Source of the DNA: Symbiodinium natans | Lineage: Eukaryota; Sar; Dinophyceae; Suessiales; Symbiodiniaceae | Reading direction: 5' to 3' | Length of the DNA stretch: 64,000 nucleotides | NCBI GenBank assembly: GCA_905221605.1 | Contig: CAJNDS010001447.1 | Location: 215,001-279,000, forward strand | In this document: in pieces, positions 23,101 through 33,814 of the stretch | How the letters are laid out: every line of letters begins with the position of its first letter | Position numbering within the stretch: the stretch's first letter is position 1 | Notes under the pieces: generated by a model | Told to the model about the DNA's origin: nothing | What the model saw: the letters and a program-made list of their open reading frames with translations, nothing else | Databases searched by the model: none | Translations under genes and position numbers: made by a program

Positions 23101-26100
23101 CCGCAGCCCACACAGAGAACAAAGGAACCGAGGCAGGCAGCTGTTTTCCATCCTGCCCTTGCTAGCTGCAGGGCCAGGAGGCAAAGCCGAGAGCGGGCCA
23201 AGATCCAGGGCCATGGGCGCGACATGCAACACCCCTCTGTAGCTCTTGACTGCCATGCATGCTCCAACACATGGAGCTGGGAGGTTGTAGTGCAGTTTGT
23301 GCAGAGAGGGATTGAGGAGGAGTGGCTAGAGGAGCGGACAGAAGAAGTCCCGCTGCAGGACTTAACACGCTTCGATCTGGCTGTTGGTTTGGCCTTGCAT
23401 ATGTGGCAGAGATGCGATTCATTGCCCCTAAGCACACAGCTGTTCGAGCAACTTCTGCCTCATGTAGTCCGCGGCTACCAGCAGGGTGCTCGGCTAGAAA
23501 AGCAAAGCGTGGTGCACCTGGCAGCCCGAGTTGCAACACAGGGCGGTGTGACCTGTGCCCTATCTGCTGTATATATGAGTGGAGGGCTCCCTCTTGATAG
23601 CACACTCTTAGCAAGCCACTTCTTCAACAATGTATATCAACCCTCAATGGGCTGCACCCTGGCAGCAGAGGGGATGCTTGCTGCTTTTGGAGAAGTACAG
23701 CACATGCAAGCACAGTTCATCCCTGCATACATACCTTGCACTCTCTTCAGCATGGATGTGTCAGAGCACCACGCTATGGAAGACAGGCTTCTGGAGGCTG
23801 CCCTATGTGAGAGTGCACTCCACCCGGGGCAAGATGAGGTGACACGCCACATCTGTAACATAGACCCTGCCATTGTGCACGACTCAAATAAAACAGGCTG
23901 CACAGAGAAGCCCTCCAGCCCCTCCTACCCTCCAGCCCCAGCCCCTCCGCCCCCCCCCAACCCCTCCAGCCCCTCCAGCCCCTCCGCCTCCAGCCCCTCC
24001 AGCCCACCAGCCCAGTTTCTCCAGCCTCCAACCCCTCCAGCCCCCCTCCAGCCCCTCCAGCCCCTCCAGCCCCTCCAGCCCCTCCAGCCCCTCCAGCCCC
24101 TGCCGGTTGGAGGTGGGGGGTTGGAGGGGGCTGGAGGGGTGGAGGCTTGGAGGGGTGGCTGGAGGGCTGGAGGGCTGGAGGGCTTGGCTTCAGGTTCGGT
24201 TCCGTTCGTGTTTGTCGCGGTTTCGGCGGTTCACGGTTCACACGGTTCCTTCGTGCGTGCGGTTCCTGGCGGTTCGGTTCGGTTTGCGGTTCGGTTCGCG
24301 GCTTTCCTGTAAACCCTAAACCCTAAACCCTAAACCCTAAGCCCTAAGCCCTAAGCCCTAAGCCCTAAGCCCTAAACCCTAAACCCTAAACCCTAAACCC
24401 TAAACCCTAAACCCTACCTCCCTTCAACCGCTCCTGGGGGGCCCTGGACCAGGTTGGAGGTAAGCGCGCAGTTCCAGCGGGTTCTTGACATCAGGCCCGC
24501 TAGGATGGGTTTAGGGTTTAGGGTTTGGGGTTTGGGGTTTAGGGTTTAGGGCTTTTTGGTCTTCTGGTATGCCCTTAATCCCATGATAGGGGCTTGTCGG
24601 TCTTCTTATCATCCCTGAATTCCCATTAAACATCCCACGCAAGGGCCCTTTTAGGGGATGCTAGGGGTATAAGCCCTCAATCCCCATAGTACACCCCATA
24701 CAAGGACCCATTTGGAGGATGTTAGGCGTACAGTAGCTTAGCAGTTTGAGCTTGCGGCAAAGCTTTGCAAGCCTGAGCCCGTATAACCCGAAGCCACCAA
24801 ACAATAGACCCTTGACCTCCTGGCACCAAAATTTGCAAGTAGCCTTAGGGTAGTTTCATGGTCCCTTCCTATGGTCCCTTACCCCCTTTAAACTATGGTC
24901 CCTTACCCCTTTAAAAGGATTCTGAAGTATGGGCCCTTGGGGTGTGTATAGGGTATAGAAGGGGTATGAAAGGGGACCAGGGCCCGTACTAAGGGACCAT
25001 GAAACTACCCTAAGAAGTAGAGGGTGTTTCTAAACCCGAAGGCCCTAAACCCATAAACTTACTCCGCTTCTGCTCCTGCCCCTGCCCCCCTTCAGCTCCC
25101 GAAAATGTACTTGAAGGTTCAGGGTACTTGTTAACCCAATGATATCTGTACTTATCACCCAAATATAACCACATTGAGGTACTTCACGGCCTTATAAGTG
25201 GATCATAAGTACAGTTAATAATTGGTTAATGGGTACCATGAACCTCCAAGTGGGATTTAAGACTTGCTTCCCCTGGGCCCTAAACCCTGCTTGGAAGCTC
25301 TTTTGACTTAGTAAGTAGGGTTAGAAAGGTGGGTTATGAGGATTGTAAATGGTGTTTCTAGAGCCCGATTCGCAGCTGCGTATCAGTGAGTGAGTGAGTG
25401 AGGGGGTACGAAGTAGACTTACTAAGTCAAAACAGCTTCTAAGTAAACCCAACTTCTACCACACTAGCGAATCATCGAACTCTACGCTCTCTGAACTTAC
25501 TTCTCCTTATCATGATCTGCAAAATCATTCAAGCTGCCAAACCCTAAACTCTACAACAAACCCTAAATCCGAAACTTAAACTGAAACACAACCGCACAAG
25601 TTGTTAAGTTTTTTTGTTCCTTGGTTGGAGATGCAAGTAAAGGGGAGCCCTGTTCGTCCTCGAAGGCATGTAGGTTTGAGTTTAGGTTTCTGGCAGCTTA
25701 TAGGATCCATAGTGACTATAGGTTTAGGGCCAGGGAATCTGACAACTCTTTGTTTGTTATGGTTCTGAGTGGAGTTTCGGGACGAGGGGGGGGGGGGTGT
25801 GGGTTGACGGGGTCTTGGGCAGGGATGTGCGCTCTAAACCTTACACCCTCACGCGGGGGAAGCTTCGGCAGTGAGAGACCAGGTTGCGCCAACGTCCCGC
25901 GACTTTGAATACGCCGGGGTTCAGCGAAGTCACGGGTCCTGTTTGGCACCCTAAACCCTAAACCCCAAACCCCTAAACCCTAAAACCCAAAACAAGACGA
26001 GATGTACTGTCGGAGCCCGGCTACACATGTGGGTTTAATGGTACTAAAGGTGATATGCTCACTTCTCAACAATATGGTCCCTTTTGGGGGGTCCTTATAA

Positions 26101-29100
26101 GAAGGCGGCCCCTCTCGTTACTTAGGGTACCAAAAAAGTGGCCATGATTTAGAGAACTGACCATCAGGGACCATTAGATGTAAGTGTGCGTCGCCTTATC
26201 TCTGGAGAACTTGGGGAGCTGTAGCCTTGAAAAGGGTAGGGTTTAGGGTTTAGGGTTTAGGGTTTAGGGTTTAGGGTTTAGGGTTTAGGGTTTGGGTTTT
26301 GGGTTTTGGGTTTTGGGTTTAGGACTCCAGCTCGAATACTCGGACCCAGAGTAGACCCTCACTCCCCTGTTTTTTTGGGGCTTAGGTTCCCTAACAAGCC
26401 CACCCTGCTTATGCCTAGGTTACTCTTGGGTCTAGAATACGGGTAGCCCTAAACCCTAAACCCTAAACCCTAAACCCTAAACCCTAAACCCTAAACCCCA
26501 CAGGCGGAAGTTCAAGGAGATGCTCACGGGGCTGCGCTACGTGCATCATCAGGCCTGGACACTTAGGGTTTAGGGTTTAGGGTTTAGGGTTTAGGGCCTA
26601 GGGCTTAGGGTTTAAGGTTTAGGGTTTAGGGCCGCTCCCTGGCGAACGGACAGGCCGCCTTAATCAAGGGTTTCCTAACCGTTCCACCTCAAGTACCGTT
26701 CCACCTCAATTTCAGCGTGCTGCTTCAGCGCGAAGCCCACGCGCTGAAGCAGCATCCGAAATTGAGGCAGCACCCAAATCGAGGCAGCATGCATTTGGCA
26801 CGGGAATTTGGCCCGGCATGTTTCTTCTCAAACAAAATAGCCTTTCTAGCGAAACCCAGTTGATTTTCACAGCGTGCCACCTCGACTATCGTTCCACCTC
26901 AAGTTCAGTGTGCTGCTTCAGCGCACAACCCCCCGCTGAAGCAGCACCGAAAATTGAGGCAGCACCCAAATCGAGGCGGAATGGCTATGGAACTCCTTGA
27001 CTTAATGCCTATGGACTGTTAGTGCTACACCTGCTCGCTTGCTGCTTCTTAAGTGTACTTGGAGGTTTTTGGTTCGTATTATCCCAATAATCACTGTACG
27101 TTCAACCCAGTTATAACCATATTATTATCCCAATAATCACTGTACTTCTAGCCCAGCTATCCTTGGTGATTAAGCATAAGTACCATGAACCTCCAAGTAG
27201 CTTTGCTGAGATCTTGTCCAACTTCCCGAGGCAAGGCCTTGGATGGGCCCTATGGTTTAGGGTTTAGGGTTTAGGGTTTAGGTTTAGGGTTTAGGGTTTG
27301 GGGTGTTTTCCGTTTATAGGGTTTAAGAGAATCATGTTCAGGAATATTTTTCAGACGACCCAAACCCAAAACTGGCGCGCAGACGACCCCTTTGCACTTT
27401 TGGAGTAGGCTTAGGGTTCCTTTCCAGGAAGAGCCTGAACACACCCAACATACATTTGGTCAGTTTTGCACCGACAGGCCCCCAGAATGTTAAGACTCCC
27501 TCATCAACCGCTCAGTCCCAAAGCCCAAAAACCCCTTTCAGGGTGTCATCCACTGAAACTTGAAGCACCTGCAACCTCGCTGAAGCCCTTCTCAGCCCTA
27601 AAAAGCCCACCCTCAACCCCCCGAGATGCCCTACCTAATCCCCCAAAAAGAGGCCTCTAAAACAAAACCCTCAGGCCCTCCTCAGCAGGGTCTGACCCAC
27701 CATCCCCAAAACACCTAAAATACTAAAAACCCTAAAAGCTAGGGTAAGGGTTTAGGGTTTAGGGTTTAGGGTTTAGGGTTTAGGGTTTAGGGTTTAGGGT
27801 TTAGGGTTTAGGGTTTAGGGTTTAGGGTTTAGGGCCCCCCTCAACAGGGTCTGATCCACCGGAACTTGAAGCCGGACAACCTGTTCCTGGACCGCAGCGG
27901 AACCGCTCGGCCCCCGGCGTCGGCGTTATCGAGGGCTTCGAAGTTTATCCTATTCTAGGATGCCCGGTAGTGCCCTTATTCCTTTTTCTTGGGGCTCTAG
28001 GTTCCCCTATAAACCCCTTTAAGCAAAAAAGGGCACCCGTTCTAATCCTAGGTTACTGGGCAACCTAGTATTTTAGTTTCTTTTTATGTTTGTTAAAGGG
28101 GGTTTCATGTTATCCTAGTCTACCTTCTGTTGTGTTTGGTAAGGGGGGTTTCATTCAGGGGATTTTGAGGGCTTAGGGGCGTCAGAGTTTGTTTTGTTTG
28201 GATGTTCGGGCCTACACAAGGAAGGGCGTACAAGGAAGGGCTTTGGAAATTGTAGGGCTTCGGCTTCGGGTCGTTTAGGGGTGTTCGGGCAGTGCATAAG
28301 CACTTCTGGGGCTTAGGGTCGCATACGGGCTTTGAAGGGTCCGTTTTGTGTTTTGCTGGCTTTGGGTACGGATTGCATCTTTAGGGTTCACCGTTGAGGC
28401 TTTTGGGGCAAGTAAGGCTGTTGGGGCTTTCGGGATAAGGGCCTTTATAGGCGTTTCTGGGTTTTAAGCGTCATATGAGATCCAGGTCAAGATCGGCGAC
28501 TTTACCACGACGCGGCTGCTGGATATCCCCTTCCAGGCCAGGCTGTCGCAAATTTGTTTTCGGGGAAGAGGGGATTTAGGGTTTAGGGTTTAGGGTTAGG
28601 GTTCAGGGACCTACCGGACACTCTCTTTACCTACCCTTTTATGGGTCATACCTACCAATTACGGGATAGCTACAACTAAACAGTAGGCACATAGAGTCCC
28701 AGGCAAATATTATGAGCCTTCGTTTCGTTGGGGGTTTCGATCCTTGTTTTCATTGCCGCTTAGGGTACCACAATGGGCCCAGAACGAAAAAATCTACTGG
28801 TCTTTCAACTTTCTAGGTTATGATAAATAAGTGCGAAAAACGGCAGGCAGGCTTTGTCATTTGTGGTTCTTCGAACAACCTTCAATTGGTGCGGGTGTCA
28901 ATCTTTCTTGGAAGTGTTACTGCTTTTCGGAAAGTCTTCATTGTGGATTCCAGCAGAAATCTTAAACCCTTGCACAACCCTAAACCTTAAATCCTATAAA
29001 CCCTAAGCCCGAAACCCTACACCCTAAACCCTATACCCGAAACTCTAATGTTACTTACCAGCAAGGGAAGAGCCAGGTCCTCAACTCTAAACCCTAAATC

Positions 29101-32100
29101 CAAAACCCTAAGCCCCTCCAAACCCTAAACCCTAAACCCTAAGCCCTAAGCCCTAAGCCCTAAGCCCTAAGCCCTAAGCCCTAAGCCCTAAGCCCTAAGC
29201 CCTAAACCTAAACCCTAAACCCTAAACCCTAAACCCTGAACCCTGAACCCTGAACCCTAAGCCCTAAACCCTAAACCCTAAACCTTAAACCCTAAACCCT
29301 AAACCCTAAACCCTGAACCCTGAACCCTGAACCCTAAACCCTAAACCCTAAACCCTAAACCCTAAACTGCGAGCAAGGCCCCTGATTAGCTGCCGGCAAG
29401 GCAGCGGGCCGCAGCGAGCCCGCCGAGCCTCTAGCGACGGCAGCCGACAACTGAGTAGCGACAGTCTAGCAGTTGGAGGCAGATGCTCTCTTTAGTGCCA
29501 GAAGAGTTAGCTTCTGGCACCGTAACGCACTCCTCACAGCTTTGAAAGAGGGAACAGGGCGTACAGCCCTAAAGCATATTGTATTACCCTAAAGCCTAGA
29601 CCCCCATCCTTCCCCTTTAAAAATTAGGATTTAGGATTTAGGATTTAGGATTTAGGATTTAGGATTTAGGATTTAGGATTTAGGATTTAGGATTTAGGAT
29701 TTAGGATTTAGGATTTAGGATTAGGATTTGGATTTAGGATTTAGGATTTAGGATTTAGGATTTAGGATTTAGGATTTAGGATTTAGGATTTAGGATTTAG
29801 GATTTAGGATTTAGGATTTAGGATTTAGGATTTAGGATTTAGGATTTAGGATTTAGGATTTAGGATTTAGGATTCAGGGGCCTCTCTGGGGAGGCCCGGC
29901 TTCGTAATTTAGTATTCGGGCGAGGCCCGGCTTCGTAATTTAGTATTCCGGGGAGGCCCGGCTTCGTAATTTAGTATTCGGGCGAGGCCCGGCTTCGTAA
30001 TTTAGTATTCCGGGGAGGCCCGGCTTCGTGATTTGGTATTGCGGAACCTAGTATTTAGGATTTAGGGTCCCAGGCTCCTCCCGGACCATTTCTGTGCCTT
30101 TTTGGGCTCCTCCTGGACAGTTTCTACGTTTTTTTGGGCTCCCGGACAGTTTCTGTTTTCCCGGACAGTTTCTGAGCCTGTTGGGGACAACGAGCGATGG
30201 CGCCGCGGCCCCGAGCGCGGAATCGGTGCCCTCCATCCGGGCCTGCTCGGGCATAAAACTTTCTTGGGATTTTCCTGGGGCTTTCCTGGCCCTTTGACAA
30301 CATGGAGGGGTGCCCAAAACCATCGATTTCTGTACTAAAAAATAACATTTTTCATTGCGGGCCCCGAGCAAATCCTGGAGGTCCCCTTCTTCTATGGGTT
30401 TTTTTGAAGCCTTCTGGTGGCTCTTGGGGCCTCGTGGGTGCTTTCTCGTACTCTTGTAGCCCTTTTGGCCTTTTGGGGTAAAACGTTATGATGATATCCA
30501 CTACAGCAGAGAATACAAAAGCAGCAGAGAATACAAAAGCGACGAGAGAACAAGAAGGTTCTTGTACACAGCGGCGCCGCGGAGCGCAGTGACAACGAGC
30601 GATGGCGCCGCGGCCCCGAGCGCGGAATCGGTGCTCCCAGCCGGGCCTACTCGGGCGTAAAAACACAACGTATAAGCAGACTGTTGCCCCCTGCTTTACT
30701 TTTCGTTGTGACCAACACCATCTATTTCTGTGCTAGAAAAAAAAAGCATTTTTCATTGCGGGCCCGGGCAAATGCTGGAGGTCCCCTTCTTCTAGGGGGC
30801 CTTTTGAAGCTTTTTGGTGGCTCTTGGGGCCTCGTGAGTGCTTTCTGGTAGTCTTGTGGCCCTTTTAAAATTTTGGGGTAAAACGTTTATGATTTTTATT
30901 AAAATATCCACTACAGCAGAGAATACAAAAGCAACGAGAGAACAAGAAGCGTTCTTGTACACAGCGGCGCCACGGAGCGCAGTGACAACGAGCGATGGCG
31001 CCGCGGCCCCGAGCGCGGAATCGGTGCTCGCAGCCGGGCCTACTCGGGGTGCCCAAAACCATCGATTTCGGTCCTACAAGCATTTTTTATTGCGGGCCCG
31101 GGCAAATGCTGGAGGTCCTTTTTTAGGGGGCCTTTTGAAGCCTTTTGGTGGCTCTTGGGGCCTCGTGGATGCTTTCTGGTACTCTTGTGGCCCTTTTGGG
31201 GTAAAACGTTTATGATTTTTATTCAGATATCCACTAGGGCAGAGAATACAAAAGCGACGAGAGAACAAGAGGCGTTCTTGTACACAGCGGCGCCACGGAG
31301 CGCAGTGACAACGAGCGATGGCGCCGCGGCCCCGAGCGCGGAATCGGTGCTCCCAGCCGGGCCTACTCGGGCGTGAAAACACAACATATAAGCAGACTGT
31401 TGCCCCCTGCTTTACTTTTCCTTTTGGTTTATATTAAAACAACCCACAACTACAGCAGAGAATACAAAGCAACGAGAGAACTATCAAAAAAAAAACCCTA
31501 AACCCTAATAGAGTAAGGTTTGGGTGGTCTTGGGGTGGGGTTTTAGCTTTCGCGCGACGCGCCGCCCACGACCCCTTGGGTCGAGGCGCGTCGCTTCAGT
31601 GGGCAAACCCTAAACCCTAAACCCTAAACCCTAAACCCTAAACCCTAAACCCTAAACCCAACCCTCACGCCCAGCAGGTCTACACGCCGGAGGATCCCAA
31701 GGAGAGGGACCGCTCCGGGCGCGAGATGCGCCGGCTCTGGTACCGCGCGCGGGGCTGCCCAAGTAGGGTTTAGGGTTTAGGGTTTAGGGTTTAGGGTTTA
31801 GGGTTTAGGGTGTAGGGTTTAGGGTTTAGGGTTATGGGGCCTTAGGCTGTATAGGGTTTAGCAGAAGCAACAAGCAACAGCGGGGGCTTATAAGGCTTTT
31901 GGGCTGGACATTTAGCGCTTAGGGGCTTCAGGGATTGTGGTTCAAGCTTTGTTGCCACAGTTTCAGACTCAGGCGCACGCTTCACGCACCTTGTTGGTAT
32001 GCTTTGGGTCGTAGGTCTTCGTTTGCATTACTTGGCAGGAGACCGGACATGGTCCTGTAGTTATGAAAGACTTGTGTCATAGTGGGGTGACATTGTACAT

Positions 32101-33783
32101 TCTTAAGGGTACCTAAACTCAATAAGGAATAGAAATTAGAACTTGAAATGCTATCCCAACCATGAACTAGAAGAGCCCGCGCCGAAAACCAACAGGCAAG
32201 GAGACACATGACGCCACAACGCCAAGCATCAGTGCGGCAAAACACCCCCGACCTGGATGCTCGTTTAACAAGTCAATCTGCCATACAGCAAGTGGCACGA
32301 AATGCACAACGCACCCCAAACCCTCAACCGCAAACCCTTTCCAGCGTATTCCTGAACTTTTGGCTTTGTTGGGGTCCCTGTGGGGTAACACAAGCCCCCA
32401 GCCTGTCTCGATGCCTCGGTCTGCCGAGAATGAACTCACAAAAGCCCCAATCCCATGTCTAGGTTTCCGGTTTCGGGTTTTGGGGGTTTAGGGTTTAGGG
32501 TCATTAGGGTTTAGGGTTATTAGGGTTTAGGGTTTAGGGTCATAGGGTTATTAGGGTTATTAGGGTTATTAGGGTTTAGGGTTTAGGGTTTGGGTTTAGG
32601 GTTTAGGGTTTAGGGTTTAGGGTTTAGGGTTTAGGGTTTAGGGTTTAGGGTTTAGGGTTTAGGGTTTAGGGTTTAGGGTTTAGGGTTTAGGGTTCAGGGT
32701 TTAGGGTTTAGGGTTTAGGGTTTAGGGCATCTTGAAGTACGAGAGCCTCGACAATTCCGATGCAAGTTCGACCTGAACTGGGTTCCCACGCCCAAGCATC
32801 TGTTTCCCTCACTTGTCGGTAGACCCTTGCAATTCCAAACCCGAGAATCCACTTCCTCCCCTCCATCCCGCCCTCCCCAAACCTTCTGAAACCTTCAAAG
32901 CCTCAAGCCCTACCCTAAAACCCTCAACCCCCGCAGCCCTAAACCCTAAACGGCCCCAAACCCTGAACCCTAACCCCTCACCCCTGGAGCCCTCAACCCT
33001 CAATTTCCCTAAACCCCTATGGCCCTAAGCTTCCCAGAGCCCCCCTGAACCCTAAACCTATTATTTATAGCTTGGATGCCCAGTAGCACCCTTACTCCCT
33101 TTTTGGGGGCTCTAGGTTTCCCTATAAACCCCTTTAAGCAAAAAAGGGCACCCTTTTTAAGCCCAGGTTACTGGGCAACCTAGTATTATAGGGTTCCTTG
33201 AGGGAGGGGGTTCTAGGGAACCTCAGGGAAGCCTCGGGAGCCTTAGTAGTGGGGTGTATTAGGGAACCTTGGGTTACACACCCCGCCTTGAACCCCCTAA
33301 ACCCTGAACCCTAAACCCTAAACCCTAAACCCTAAACCCTAAACCCTAAACCCTAAACCCTAAACCCCCTTGAACCCCCCCCCCCCCCCCCCCTAAGAAC
33401 CCTATAAAGCCCAGGCCAGAGCTTATCTTGAGAGACGAGATCTACGGCCCCAAGGTGGACATGTGGTCCGTAGGGTGCGGCTCCGAGAGGGTTAGGGTTT
33501 AGGGTTTAGGGTGCGGCTCCGAGAGGGTTAGGGTTTAGGGTTTAGGGTTTAGGGTTTAGGGTTTAGGGTTTAGGGTTTAGGGTTTAGGGTTAGGGTTTAG
33601 GGTTTGGGGTTTGGGGTTTAGGGTTTAGGTTTTGGGGTTTAGGGTTTAGGGTTTAGGGTTTCGGAGATGCCTGGGTGCTGTAGGCGGCTAGGGTTGTTGC
33701 AAAAGCCATCGGGCTCAGGGTTTAGGGTGGGTTTAGGGTGTAGGAGCCCAATTTAGAGATTTTGGAGCGGTTGTGCCGCCCCC

Positions 33784-33814
<31 letters not shown>

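Larger units (their letters stand above)
21576..24309. mobile_element. 2.7-kb composite insertion with imperfect terminal inverted repeats
   Basis: The segment interrupts a CCCTAAA array. Its ends CAGTAAGGCCAC (left) and GCGGCTTTCCTG (right, reverse complement CAGGAAAGCCGC) match at 9 of 12 positions. Inside each end are GGTTCGG-type tandem repeats, then CCAGCCCCT/CCAGCCCGT minisatellite, and in the centre a unique coding-like block (22196-23905). The right minisatellite is followed by its inverse (GGAGGGGCTGG near 24115-24180). The flanking bases are both telomere-type, so a target duplication cannot be proven. Insertion by a DNA transposon carrying, or having captured, a gene is an inference. 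Confidence 0.55.

Noticed and set aside
30048-31382. Several 70-107-codon minus frames with shared HRFRARGRGAIARC motif
   Set aside because: The same motif recurs because the underlying satellite unit recurs. Frames are not consistently bounded and no family is matched.
29625-31490. CRISPR array
   Set aside because: The regular repeats are contiguous or long satellite units without unique spacers of constant length, and the genome is eukaryotic.
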